Shown: in pieces, positions 16,678-27,351 of the stretch
Layout: every line of letters starts with the position of its first letter
Position numbering within the stretch: position 1 is the first letter of the stretch
Assembly: GCA_021808285.1 (NCBI GenBank)
Contig: JAKBBV010000022.1
Location: forward strand, 1-41,099
Direction: 5' to 3'
Source: Pseudomonadota bacterium
GTDB lineage: Bacteria; Pseudomonadota; Alphaproteobacteria; Caulobacterales; Caulobacteraceae
DNA: 41,099 nucleotides
Notes under the pieces: generated by a model
What the model saw: only the letters and a program-made list of their open reading frames with translations
Databases searched by the model: none
What the model was told of the DNA's origin: nothing
Position numbers and translations under genes: made by a program

Positions 16678-17448
16678 TCAGACCGAAGCCTCAACCGATT
16701 GCTCGGCGATCCAGTCGAGGCAGAGCTCCGCCAGGGCGCTCCAGCCCGGTTCGCCGATCAGCCAGTGGCTGAGGCCCGGCGCCACCTCCAGACGCCCGCC
16801 CAGACGCTCGGTCGTCGCCCGGACAGTGGCGGCGGGGTGGAGCACATCGGCCGCCCCGGCCACGCCCAGAACTGGCGCGCGGATGCGCTCTGGCGAGACC
16901 TGCGTCGTCGCCATCGGATCCATCCACCAGTTCAGGGACTCAAAGAGCGCCCGTCCGCTTTCCGGAACAAGCCTCGCTGAAGCCTCACGCCTCTGATCCG
17001 GCGGCAGCCGGTCGAGGAGGTGGGCGCGGGCCAGGGCTCGGTCAGGCGAGACCGCCTGCATCCAGAAGGGGCCCAGGGCATAGAGGCTCATCGCGGCCGC
17101 GGCCTCCTCGAGACTGGCGCCCATGATCCCCCAAGGTGCGGAGGGCGCGAGCAGGATCAGACCCGCCAGATCCGCCTCTTGAGCCGCCATCTGAGCGACG
17201 AGGCCGCCAAGGGAGTGGCCGATGAGGAATGGAGGCTGCCGGGTCTGGGCGATCATCGCGGCAATGGCGCGGGCGTAATCCGACATGGAGAGACCGGCCA
17301 CCGCCTCATCGCTCCCGCCATGACCGGGCAAATCCGGCGTCAGAACCCTATGTCCCGCCGCCTCGAATGGCTGGCGAAAGGCATCAAACGCCCAGCCGCC
17401 GCAAAACGCCCCGTGCACCATGATGACTGGCGCAGACATGCATCCCAT
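16678..17448 (-). CDS. Alpha/beta hydrolase
   Basis: A 256-residue alpha/beta-hydrolase. IMVHGAFCGGWAFD provides the oxyanion HG motif, GHSLGG the nucleophile serine (about residue 98), GAADVLHP the acid and GLSHWL the histidine. The layout and length are those of small esterases, haloperoxidase-like or lysophospholipase-like hydrolases with a short cap. The first Met (17448) or Met4 (17439) could be the start, since both lie within one short ATGGGATGCATG stretch. It is transcribed convergently with the small membrane protein. It is the last minus-strand gene of the long run and starts 61 nt after the rppH stop. Confidence 0.88.
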   Translation of the reverse strand: MGCMSAPVIMVHGAFCGGWAFDAFRQPFEAAGHRVLTPDLPGHGGSDEAVAGLSMSDYARAIAAMIAQTRQPPFLIGHSLGGLVAQMAAQEADLAGLILLAPSAPWGIMGASLEEAAAAMSLYALGPFWMQAVSPDRALARAHLLDRLPPDQRREASARLVPESGRALFESLNWWMDPMATTQVSPERIRAPVLGVAGAADVLHPAATVRATTERLGGRLEVAPGLSHWLIGEPGWSALAELCLDWIAEQSVEASV

Positions 17449-17509
17449 TCAGCCGAGTCCCCCTTCGTCTCCGCGCCGTTCCGGCCCGCAAGCGTGTACC
17501 TTAATCTGT

Positions 17510-18004
17510 TTAGCCGGAGCTCCCCTCCAGGGACGGCATATAGGGCTTCAACTCTGCCATCATGGCCCGATAGGCGGAGAGTTTGAACTCCACGACGACC
17601 TCCAAAGCGTCGTCCGGCGTCGCCCAACGCCAAGCATCGAACTCGGGTGGTGAGTGAGAAACGATGTCGATCTCATGTTCGGCGCCCTCGAATCGGTAGA
17701 GGAACCACACCTGCTTCTGGCCAACCCATCGTTTCAGCCCCCGACGGCCATGGCCCGGCGGAAAATCGTAGCAGATCCAGTCCCGCGTGCGCGCCAGGAA
17801 GGTGACTGAGCTTACACCCGTTTCCTCACGCAGTTCGCGAAGGGCTGCCGCCTCGAGGGGCTCCCCGCGATCAACGCCGCCCTGTGGAAACTGCCATCGA
17901 CGGGGCCCGATCGCGCCGACCCGGCGACCGAGCCAAACACGACCGTCCGTCCGGACCAACACGATGCCCACGTTCGGCCGGTACAAATCTAGGCTGTGTG
18001 GCAT
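17510..18004 (-). CDS. rppH: RNA pyrophosphohydrolase RppH (Nudix)
   Basis: A 164-residue Nudix hydrolase. YRPNVGIVLV near residue 8, RRWQFPQGGVDRGE (35-48), the Nudix box ending in ALRELREETG, and GQKQVWFLYRFEG match the RppH/NudH group. RppH removes pyrophosphate from the 5' end of mRNA and so starts 5'-dependent decay. In alphaproteobacteria it commonly sits between the atp operon and ctpA, as here. The length is normal. Confidence 0.94.
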   Translation of the reverse strand: MPHSLDLYRPNVGIVLVRTDGRVWLGRRVGAIGPRRWQFPQGGVDRGEPLEAAALRELREETGVSSVTFLARTRDWICYDFPPGHGRRGLKRWVGQKQVWFLYRFEGAEHEIDIVSHSPPEFDAWRWATPDDALEVVVEFKLSAYRAMMAELKPYMPSLEGSSG

Positions 18005-18148
18005 CGACCCGTTGCCGCTCGGTGCGAGCCCAACCTGCTCGCGGCCCTGTAACCAGGATCCGACCCGTCATCGCGAGTCGGCATCAAAGCCTCGTGTTCT
18101 GGAGGCGATGGCGACGGACCGTCCACTCGATGCGCTCCCGGCGCAGGT

Positions 18149-19573
18149 TCAATTAGACTTGGGGGCCGTCGGGGCCGTCGGGGCCGTCGAGGCGGCGGGC
18201 TTGACGTCCGCGCCGTGAAGGGTCCGGAGGATCGCCGCCTGGGCGAGGCTGGCCTTGGGCTTCTCCATCTTTGGCGTCGCCTCCACCGAGCCATATTTGA
18301 GCACGTCCAGAGCTCGGGTGAGCTGAAAGTCGCCCTTCTTCACATCGAAATCCTTAGGCGGCTCCTCGGCGGGCTCATGGGGCGCAATTCGGCTCTTGCC
18401 GTCATCGGCGCTCAGCGCGTTGCTGAAACTCGCCTCGCTGAACTGGAAGGCCTGGTCGGCGACCTCCTGGGCCTGCTCGCGGGTCTCGGCGACCTCCAGA
18501 TCAGGCACAATCCCGGTTTTTTGGATCGATCGGCCCGATGGTGTGTAGTAGCGCGCCGTGGTCAGCTTCACCGCCCCGTCAAGACCGCCGCGGAGCGGGA
18601 CGACGGTCTGCACCGATCCCTTGCCGAAGCTGGTGAGGCCCACCAACGCCGCGCGGTGACGATCCTGCAAGGCGCCGGCCACGATCTCAGCCGCAGAGGC
18701 GGTCCCGCCATTGATCAGCACGACGACGGGCAGATCGAGTTTGGGTCCAGCGGTGGCGTCAAAGCGCTCGATGCTCTTGGCGTCGCGGCCCCGTTGTGAG
18801 ACGACCTCGCCGCCGCTGAGAAAGATGTTGGCCACACCCACGGCCTGGTCGAGAAGGCCGCCAGGATTGTTGCGCAGATCGAACACCAAACCCTTCATCC
18901 CCGGATGGGCGGCGCGCAGGGATGCGATGGCGGCGCGCACCTCGTCGGTAGCCTTCTCATTGAAGCTGGACAGACGGACATAGCCATATGCGCCCTCCAT
19001 CCGGGAGCTGACCGACTTCGGGGTGATCTCCTCGCGCACCAGTTTGACGTCGAACGGATCCTGCTTCTCCCGGGCGATGGTGAGCGTCACGGCCTGACCG
19101 ATCTTGCCTCGCATCTCCTTGACCGCGTCATTGACGCTTAGACCCAGGATCGTCTTGCCGTTGACGGCGGTGATATAGTCTCCAGGCTTGATCCCCGCCC
19201 TTGCGGCGGGCGTTCCGTCTATCGGGGAGATCACCTTGACCACCCCATCCTCGCTGGTGATCTCAATGCCCAACCCGCCATATTCGCCGCGGGTCTCGTC
19301 CTGCATCTGGTTGTAGTCGTCGGGCGTCAGATAGTCCGAGTGGGGATCGAGCGAGGTCAGCATCCCCTTCATGGCGTTCTGGATCAGGGTCTTGTTGTCG
19401 ACGGGCGTGACGTATTGATGGTCCACCTCGTCCAGGACGTTCCCGAACAACTCGAGCATATGATACGTCTCAGCGTGGGGCTCGGGCGTCGCAGCGGCCT
19501 GTTGACTGATATAGGCCATCGCTCCCGCGCCGAGCAGAAACGCCGAACCCGCAATCAGCACATATCTTTTCAT
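18149..19573 (-). CDS. ctpA: Carboxy-terminal processing protease CtpA (S41 family)
   Basis: A 474-residue periplasmic serine protease. An N-terminal signal/anchor MKRYVLIAGSAFLLGAGAMA is followed by the CTP N-domain (LDEVDHQYVTPVDNKTLIQ) and a PDZ domain (GIEITSEDGVVKVISPIDGT onward). The catalytic core has Ser in GGTASAAE and the Lys general base in GSFGKGSVQ. The tail holds a short TAP repeat encoded by three perfect 9-bp units (18162-18188). The frame can be extended to 19642, but the signal peptide starts at Met 19573, which was chosen. In relatives an envC-like gene stands between rlmH and ctpA; here a 216-bp gap takes its place. Confidence 0.94.
   Translation of the reverse strand: MKRYVLIAGSAFLLGAGAMAYISQQAAATPEPHAETYHMLELFGNVLDEVDHQYVTPVDNKTLIQNAMKGMLTSLDPHSDYLTPDDYNQMQDETRGEYGGLGIEITSEDGVVKVISPIDGTPAARAGIKPGDYITAVNGKTILGLSVNDAVKEMRGKIGQAVTLTIAREKQDPFDVKLVREEITPKSVSSRMEGAYGYVRLSSFNEKATDEVRAAIASLRAAHPGMKGLVFDLRNNPGGLLDQAVGVANIFLSGGEVVSQRGRDAKSIERFDATAGPKLDLPVVVLINGGTASAAEIVAGALQDRHRAALVGLTSFGKGSVQTVVPLRGGLDGAVKLTTARYYTPSGRSIQKTGIVPDLEVAETREQAQEVADQAFQFSEASFSNALSADDGKSRIAPHEPAEEPPKDFDVKKGDFQLTRALDVLKYGSVEATPKMEKPKASLAQAAILRTLHGADVKPAASTAPTAPTAPKSN
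18162..18188 (-). repeat. Three tandem 9-bp units at the 3' end of ctpA
   Basis: GGGGCCGTC is repeated three times without change. Read on the minus strand it codes (TAP)3 near the C-terminus of CtpA. A slippage-prone site whose copy number could vary without breaking the frame. Confidence 0.7.
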
Positions 19574-19789
19574 GATCTTCGTCTTGCTTGTGCGCCGCGC
19601 CAAAATTGCGGCGCCGGGATCCTTGCGGTGAAACGCGTTCATCTAGAGCGACCCGGAGATTCGGCGACGCATTTAAGGACTTGAGGCAAGGCGCAATTCC
19701 ACGCTCCCGCGACTCCGCGCCAACGCATCGCACCCTGTAAAACAATCCTACATCCCAAGCCGCCTGAATAGGGTCAAGCGTTGAAGCGG

Positions 19790-20260
19790 TCAGTCGCGAT
19801 GGTAGGGCAAACCGGCGGCCAGGGTCGTCGCCCGATAAATCTGCTCAGCCAGCATGGCGCGGACCAGTCCGTGCGGCCAGGTCTGGGGCCCAAAGGCCAG
19901 CGTGAGATCAGCGGCGGCGCGCACCATGGGATCATGGCCGTCCGCCCCGCCGACTGCGAACATCACCCGCCTGTGTCCCTCGTCTCGCCACCTCACAAGC
20001 TGTTCGCAGAACGCTCGGGATGAGAACACCGCCCCGCGCTCGTCGCAAGCGACCAGGAGACCGCCGTCGCGCCGGCTCAGCAGGGCGTTGCCTTCTGAAG
20101 TCCGCCCCGAAAGGCGTGTTTCGATCTCGATGATCTCGACCGGCCCCAGGCCATGCGCCCTCCCGGTCCGGGTGGCGCGCTGAACCCAATCCGCCGCCAG
20201 CTTCGCCTCCGCCGCCGCGCCCAAACGGCCGATGCAGGCAAGGACGATCCCTAGGCTCAG
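19790..20260 (-). CDS. rlmH: 23S rRNA pseudouridine-1915 N3-methyltransferase RlmH, probable CTG start
   Basis: A SPOUT methyltransferase with the family C-terminus: VGGADGHDPMVRAAADL, AFGPQTWPHGLVRAMLAEQI and AAGLPYHRD. The first strand expected of RlmH is present as GIVLACIGRLG. It lies upstream of the first ordinary start (TTG 20224), and the frame holds no ATG/GTG/TTG there. The only NTG codon is CTG at 20260, which overlaps the rsfS stop as CTGA and gives 156 residues, the usual length (155-159). The family normally acts on assembled 70S ribosomes. The start codon is an inference from length, the conserved strand and the overlap. Confidence 0.88.
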   Translation of the reverse strand: MSLGIVLACIGRLGAAAEAKLAADWVQRATRTGRAHGLGPVEIIEIETRLSGRTSEGNALLSRRDGGLLVACDERGAVFSSRAFCEQLVRWRDEGHRRVMFAVGGADGHDPMVRAAADLTLAFGPQTWPHGLVRAMLAEQIYRATTLAAGLPYHRD

Positions 20261-20679
20261 GACGCGACCTGTCCGCGATGAGCCGACTCCACTGACCAGA
20301 TCTTCTCAATATTGTAGAAGCCCCTGACCTCCGGGCGAAACAGGTGGACGATGACATCGCCCACGTCGATCAGAACCCAATCGCAGCCCGGTATACCCTC
20401 CACCTTGGCCCGACCCCGCCCGGCGTCTTTGAGCGCGCGCAGCAGGTGGTCCGCCATGGCGCCTACGTGGCGTTGGGACCTGCCCGAGGCGATGATTAAG
20501 GCGTCGGCGACCGAGCTCTGGCCGGCCAGGTCGATCAGAATGATATCCTGCGCCTTTTCATCCTCCAGACGGGCCAGGAGGAGGGACTCCAGGGGAGTGC
20601 GAGACGCAGCGGTCTCGGCCGAGACAGAGAGTATCTTGGGGCCAGGGGAGGGATCGGGCGTCAGGGGAACCCCTTTCAA
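20257..20679 (-). CDS. rsfS: Ribosomal silencing factor RsfS
   Basis: The conserved RsfS (Iojap/DUF143) domain covers about residues 30-130: LEDEKAQDIILIDLAGQSS, DALIIASGRSQRHVGAMAD, GCDWVLIDVGDVIVHLF and RGFYNIEKIW. RsfS binds L14 and blocks subunit joining in starvation. The first 30 residues (start TTG 20679) are not conserved and include LTPDPSPGP, a sequence type common in noncoding repeats. The real start may therefore be further in. No Shine-Dalgarno sequence was seen at 20679. It is followed by rlmH with a CTGA overlap and preceded by nadD. Confidence 0.9.
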   Translation of the reverse strand: MKGVPLTPDPSPGPKILSVSAETAASRTPLESLLLARLEDEKAQDIILIDLAGQSSVADALIIASGRSQRHVGAMADHLLRALKDAGRGRAKVEGIPGCDWVLIDVGDVIVHLFRPEVRGFYNIEKIWSVESAHRGQVAS

Positions 20680-20690
20680 TCAAAGGATGA

Positions 20691-20705
20691 GGCGACGAAG
20701 TCGCC
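20691..20705 (-). promoter_or_regulatory. Stem-loop just upstream of rsfS
   Basis: GGCGAC-TTC-GTCGCC (minus strand) forms a perfect 6-bp stem 11 nt before the proposed rsfS start in the 167-bp nadD-rsfS gap. It has no U-tract. A role in translation control or RNA processing is possible but unproven. Confidence 0.3.
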
Positions 20706-20846
20706 AATTGGTAACGTTCAGAGATATCGAACCGACCCCGAAGGCGTCGAACGCGACATCCGTACGTGAATCGTATGGTTCATGCTGGACTTGGGGACGA
20801 GACTGATATGTCCATCTGGAACCCCTAGCACAGCGTCGTCTCGGGA

Positions 20847-21511
20847 TCAGGTCCGTTTTGCACGGGCCCGCAGGGCCGAGGACGAAATCCGATGTAGGCG
20901 GGCCGGGACGTAAAGCCAGGCCGGGGGCGAGCGGCGAACCAGCCCCGACGCATCCGCGAGGGGGCGGCGCGAGTGGGGAAAGCGCCGCGCCATGGGCGAC
21001 ACCCGGCTGGAAATCATCGCCCCTTCCCTCGAAATGACCGCCAGCGGAATCTCGCGCGCCAAGTCCTGCCAACCATTCCACAGGTGAAAGGAGGCCAGGC
21101 TGTCGGCGCCCATGATCCAGACGAAGGCCACGGCAGGGAAGCGCGCCTTTAGCCAACGCACCGTGTCCAGAGTGTAGGGCGAGCCGAGCATGGCCTCCAA
21201 ACCGCTGGCCACGGCGGAGGGGCCGCGCAGTCGCCTGCGCACCGCCTCAAGCCGGACTCGTAGGTCCTGAGGCCCGGCGCCAGCCTGAGTCTTCAAGGGG
21301 TTGGCCGGACTTACCAGCCAGACGATCCGATCCAATCTCAATCGCCGCAGCGCTTCATGGGCGACATGCAGGTGACCCTCATGCAGGGGGTCGAACGAGC
21401 CGCCATAGACCCCGACGCGAAGCCTGGGCGCCAGACGCAGACCCTCTCGCAGGGCGGAAGGGCGCCCCGCCGCTGTTCGCCGCGGGGCCCGGGCGGTGCG
21501 AAGGCCGGTGC

Positions 21512-21515
<4 letters not shown>
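20847..21515 (-). CDS. nadD: Nicotinate-nucleotide adenylyltransferase NadD
   Basis: A 222-residue nucleotidyltransferase of NAD synthesis that makes deamido-NAD from nicotinate mononucleotide and [21 protein letters not shown] (about 35-52) holds the HxGH motif. [17 protein letters not shown] is near 130. The C-terminal ISSSALR corresponds to the ISSTxxR motif. The ATG overlaps the proB stop as ATGA. In relatives proA lies between proB and nadD; here it is absent. Confidence 0.95.
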
Positions 21516-23745
<2,230 letters not shown>

Positions 23746-23767
23746 TCAATTGCGATGCGGCAACGCC

Positions 23768-24442
23768 TCAGGCTCGCAGGAAGTCCAGAAACACCGGCGG
23801 GCAGTCCCCGAGCCCCTTCGCCTCATAGCGCGTGGTGACATGATCGCTGGGTGGCCGACGCCAGTCATCAGCCCGCTCCGCCGTCCAGATGAAGCCGCCT
23901 GAACGGATCAGGACGCTCAAGAACTGGTCCGCATAGTCCGCCCAGTCTGTAGCGAGGCGAACCTTTCCGCCAGGCCGAACGACCCGCGTCAGGTCGCTGA
24001 TAAATGCAGGTTGAATGAGCCGGCGCTTCTGATGGCGAGTCTTTGGCCAGGGATCGGGAAACAGGATGAAGACCCGGTCCAGCACAAAATCCGGAAGCCG
24101 GGGGAGAATCTCGCGAACGTCGCCGGCGTGAAGACGCACGTTCCGCAACCCCAGATCCTCGATCTTCGCCAGGGTCTGCCCGACCCCGTTCAGGAATGGT
24201 TCGGCGCCAAGGAACAGGGTCTGCGGCCTTCTCGCGGCCTGTCCTGTCAGGTGCTCACCGGCTCCGAAGCCAATCTCCAGCCAAACCTCAGTCGCGTTGG
24301 ACGCCAGCTCGGCCAGAGCCCGCGCGTCCGTGGGCAGACTGAGTCCAGGCAAGAGCGTGTCGATCAAGGTCTCCTGACGAGGCTTCAGGGGTCGCCCCCT
24401 GACCCGGCCGAAGGATCGCAACGGCGGGACGGCATCGGTCAC
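23768..24442 (-). CDS. trmB: tRNA (guanine-N7-)-methyltransferase TrmB
   Basis: A 224-residue SAM-dependent enzyme that methylates G46 of tRNA. WLEIGFGAGEHL (about 53-64) is the SAM-binding motif I. FILFPDPWPKTRHQKRR (about 124-140) is the TrmB signature, followed by TDWADYADQ. The GTG start overlaps the lnt stop as GTGA, and a GGAGGAAG sequence sits about 8 nt before it. Confidence 0.96.
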   Translation of the reverse strand: MTDAVPPLRSFGRVRGRPLKPRQETLIDTLLPGLSLPTDARALAELASNATEVWLEIGFGAGEHLTGQAARRPQTLFLGAEPFLNGVGQTLAKIEDLGLRNVRLHAGDVREILPRLPDFVLDRVFILFPDPWPKTRHQKRRLIQPAFISDLTRVVRPGGKVRLATDWADYADQFLSVLIRSGGFIWTAERADDWRRPPSDHVTTRYEAKGLGDCPPVFLDFLRA

Positions 24443-26040
24443 ACTGGCTTCCTCCGCTCGCGCCGCCAGGAGATCCCAATGGCCGAAATGAGAAGAAACA
24501 CGGCAAACGGCTGATCCCCCCAGCGCTCATAGAGGGTCGACGGGAGGGCCGTGGGAAGGCGCCCGTCGATGGTCCCGAAGGCGCCCATGCCGAGACTCTT
24601 GCCCGGGACGACACGCCCGAAGGCATCGATGATCGCAGACACCCCGGTAGGCGTGGATCTGACCATGGGCAGACCCTCTTCGATCGCCCGGTAGCGCGCC
24701 ATGTTAAAATGCTGGCGCGGCCCACTTCCCATGCCGAACCAAGCGTCGTTGGATATGTTGACGATCCATGCCGGTCTCCACCCTGCGCGCCGAGCCCCCT
24801 GGCGCGAGAAGCCCGGATAGAGCGCCTCGTAGCAGATCAAGGGCTGAACCGGGGGCAGGCCCTCCAGGCGGCGCGGCGTCGGCGGCGGCCCCGGAACAAA
24901 TCCATCTCCGACATGGACGAGTTGCTTGATACCGAGTCTGCCGGCCAAACCGTCGAGAGGCATGTATTCGCCAAACGGCACGAGCCGATATTTGTCATAG
25001 ACCGTCTCGACCCGCAGCCCATCCGAGGTGCGACGCAAGACTTCGAGGCTATTGAAGGCTTCCTGCCCTCCGTTTGCGCCCGGGGCGAAACGATAGCCAC
25101 CCAAAATGAGGGTCTGGCCGGGAAGCAGGGCGTCGGCGACGGCACGCTCGGTCCAAGCGCCAGGCGCGAGATAGTCGGCGAAGTCGTCAGGAATTGCGCC
25201 TTCGGGCCAGATGATCACTTCGGGTGGAAGGCCGGGGCCGGATCGGGAGGTCAGGTCGACATAACGACCGAGGATTTGCGCGAACATCGCCGGATCGTAC
25301 TTGCTCACCTGCGGGATGTCGGCCTGGACGATCCGAACCCGTGGCCCCCTCGCTGGCCCGTCCGGAGCCCTCGCCAAGCGCGAGGCGCCGACGCCCCATA
25401 GGCCTACGAACATCGCCACAGCGACGAGGGCGAGACGCCGGCCAGCCCGACCTTGGCCCTCAAGGCTCAGGGACGCCGCCGCCGCCACCGTCAACCAGGT
25501 CAAGCCATAGACGCCCACAAATGCAGCTGCCTGAGACAGCGCCGACCCCGCCTTCCAGGTCTCGCCAGGCAGATCCCACGGAAAGCCCGTCAGCAGGTGA
25601 CCGCGCAGCCATTCAGCCGCCGAGAGAAGCCCAGCAAAGAGCAGGGCTCGAAGCACGCCAGGGCCGGCAAACTTCCGATAGATGACGGCCGCGACGCACC
25701 AAAACAGGCCCAGAAGGGCGGCGACCAGGGGCACGGCCACAGGCCCCATCCAACCCTGATCCGCAGCATCGACCTGGAAGGGCTCATAGAGCCAGATCAC
25801 CGACACCAGAAAATAGCCGAATCCGCCCCACCAGCCGCGCAGCGCCGCGCTTCCCAGCCGCCGCGGGCCGGATGCCGCATCAACGGTGCGAAACAGCACC
25901 CCATAGCCGACCACGCCCGGCAGCAGCCCAAACGGCGGCTGCGCCAGAGCGGCGGCGACGCCGCTCATGAGGGCGAGAACGTGGGGCGCCGCGGGACGGG
26001 CCAGTGCCCACGCCCGGTTGACGGAGGGAGACAACGTCAT
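24439..26040 (-). CDS. lnt: Apolipoprotein N-acyltransferase Lnt
   Basis: A 533-residue inner-membrane enzyme that adds the third acyl chain to lipoproteins. About seven hydrophobic spans (20-220) precede a nitrilase-like periplasmic domain. The catalytic triad is visible as Glu in IIWPEGAIP, Lys in YDKYRLVPFGEYMP and Cys in LICYEALYP. A C-terminal span ends in basic residues. The length is normal. It follows the corC-like gene by 17 nt and overlaps trmB by 4 bp. Together with the lipoprotein at 1508-1954 it implies triacylated lipoproteins. Confidence 0.96.
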   Translation of the reverse strand: MTLSPSVNRAWALARPAAPHVLALMSGVAAALAQPPFGLLPGVVGYGVLFRTVDAASGPRRLGSAALRGWWGGFGYFLVSVIWLYEPFQVDAADQGWMGPVAVPLVAALLGLFWCVAAVIYRKFAGPGVLRALLFAGLLSAAEWLRGHLLTGFPWDLPGETWKAGSALSQAAAFVGVYGLTWLTVAAAASLSLEGQGRAGRRLALVAVAMFVGLWGVGASRLARAPDGPARGPRVRIVQADIPQVSKYDPAMFAQILGRYVDLTSRSGPGLPPEVIIWPEGAIPDDFADYLAPGAWTERAVADALLPGQTLILGGYRFAPGANGGQEAFNSLEVLRRTSDGLRVETVYDKYRLVPFGEYMPLDGLAGRLGIKQLVHVGDGFVPGPPPTPRRLEGLPPVQPLICYEALYPGFSRQGARRAGWRPAWIVNISNDAWFGMGSGPRQHFNMARYRAIEEGLPMVRSTPTGVSAIIDAFGRVVPGKSLGMGAFGTIDGRLPTALPSTLYERWGDQPFAVFLLISAIGISWRRERRKPV

Positions 26041-26057
26041 GCTGGGGCGACCCGTGA

Positions 26058-26924
26058 TCAGATGCCTGGCGCCGGCGTAGGGCGAAGCCTCAGACGTTTG
26101 ATGCGTCGTGGATCCGCCTCGATCACCTCAAACTCATAGCCAGAGGGATGAACGATGACCTCCCCGCGTTCGGGCAGCCGTCCAAGTTGCGACATCAGAA
26201 GCCCGGCAACCGTTTCCGGCGCCTCGGCATCGTCCGGTTGTGGAAAGCAGACGCCAAGCGCCTCTTCCAAGTCCCGAAGATCGGCCCGGGCATCGACGTC
26301 GAAGATCCCGCCTGGTCGGGCGACGATCTGGCCAAGCTCAGTTTCATCGTGCTCGTCATCAATGTCGCCGACGACGGCTTCGATCACGTCCTCCAGAGTG
26401 ACGAGACCGTCGACCCCCCCGAACTCATCAATGACCATGGCCATATGGATTCGCGTAGCCTGCATCCGCAGCAGCAGGTCGGCGGCGCGCATGGAGGGGG
26501 GGACATAGAGGGTTGGACGCTTCAAACGCGCCAGAGTCCGAGCCGCGGGCTCAACGCTGTCGCTGTCTGCGGCCAGAAGACCAAAGACGTCCTTGAGGTG
26601 AACGAGCCCGACGGGATCGTCGAGCGTGCGTCGATAGACCGGCAAACGGGAATGTTCGCTGCTGGCGAATGCCGCCACCACCTCGGTGAAAGGCGTCGCG
26701 AGCTCCACGGCGCGGATATCGGCCCTGGGAATCCTCACATCGGCGATGGTGAGCTTCTGGAACGCTTCGGCCTGACGACCGAGATCTGAAGACGCGTTGC
26801 GTTGGGACTCCTCCCCGGCGGTAGGAGGGGCGAGTCGCAGGCTCTTCAACCAGCCCGAGAAGGCGCGGCGACGTATGGCCGGCGTCAGCTTTGGCCGGGA
26901 TTTGGGACTAGCCGGGCTCGCCAT
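26058..26924 (-). CDS. CorC/HlyC-type CBS-domain protein
   Basis: A 288-residue cytoplasmic protein. Two CBS domains span about 62-190: VRIPRADIRAVELATPFTEV, the linker segment SEHSRLPVYR, then MVIDEFGGVDGLVTLEDVIE, the CorC signature. A C-terminal CorC_HlyC (transporter-associated) domain runs about 205-285. The N-terminal membrane domain found in longer homologues is absent, as in Salmonella CorC. CorC is linked to Mg/Co efflux, and the gene typically neighbours ybeY and lnt, as here. The start overlaps the ybeY end by 17 bp. Confidence 0.93.
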   Translation of the reverse strand: MASPASPKSRPKLTPAIRRRAFSGWLKSLRLAPPTAGEESQRNASSDLGRQAEAFQKLTIADVRIPRADIRAVELATPFTEVVAAFASSEHSRLPVYRRTLDDPVGLVHLKDVFGLLAADSDSVEPAARTLARLKRPTLYVPPSMRAADLLLRMQATRIHMAMVIDEFGGVDGLVTLEDVIEAVVGDIDDEHDETELGQIVARPGGIFDVDARADLRDLEEALGVCFPQPDDAEAPETVAGLLMSQLGRLPERGEVIVHPSGYEFEVIEADPRRIKRLRLRPTPAPGI

Positions 26925-27351
26925 AGGGATCGGGTACGTTCAACCTCTGGAGGATCTGGCGTTCGAGAGCTTCCATCCGCTCCGCATCAGCGGAGTCGAC
27001 ATGATCATAGCCCAGAAGATGCAACAACGCATGGACGACAAGATGGCGAAGGTGATCGGCCAGGGTTTTACACTGTTCATCTGCCTCCAGGCGGCAGACC
27101 TCGAAGGCGAGCGCCACATCTCCCAGATAGGGGCGATAGGTGTCAGCGGCGGGAAAAGCCAGGACATTTGTGGCGGCGTGGCGGTCTCGGAACCGGGCGT
27201 TCAGATCCCGGACCTGCTTCATGTTGGTGAGGAGGATCGTCGCCTCGCCCTCGCCAGGGGTTGCTTCCGCCGCCTGGCGGACCAGCGCGTCTGCATCGGC
27301 TAGAGCGTCCTCCCAGGCCAACTCCTGGATGAGGATTTCGGCGCGGATCAC
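26908..27351 (-). CDS. ybeY: Endoribonuclease YbeY (16S rRNA maturation)
   Basis: A 147-residue metalloprotein. The zinc motif HALLHLLGYDH (family form HGxLHLxGYDH) lies near residue 110. FRDRHAATNVLAFP and YLGDVALAFEVCRLEA are typical. GTG at 27351 overlaps the phoH stop as GTGA. The longer open frame upstream of it runs into phoH out of frame and has no family similarity. YbeY works in 16S 3'-end processing and 70S quality control and is classically linked to PhoH and Era. Confidence 0.95.
   Translation of the reverse strand: MIRAEILIQELAWEDALADADALVRQAAEATPGEGEATILLTNMKQVRDLNARFRDRHAATNVLAFPAADTYRPYLGDVALAFEVCRLEADEQCKTLADHLRHLVVHALLHLLGYDHVDSADAERMEALERQILQRLNVPDPYGEPG

Noticed and set aside
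20680-21156. A 158-codon minus-strand frame across the nadD-rsfS gap.
   Set aside because: Most of it is a shadow of nadD in another frame, and the part in the gap has no ribosome-binding site or conserved motif.
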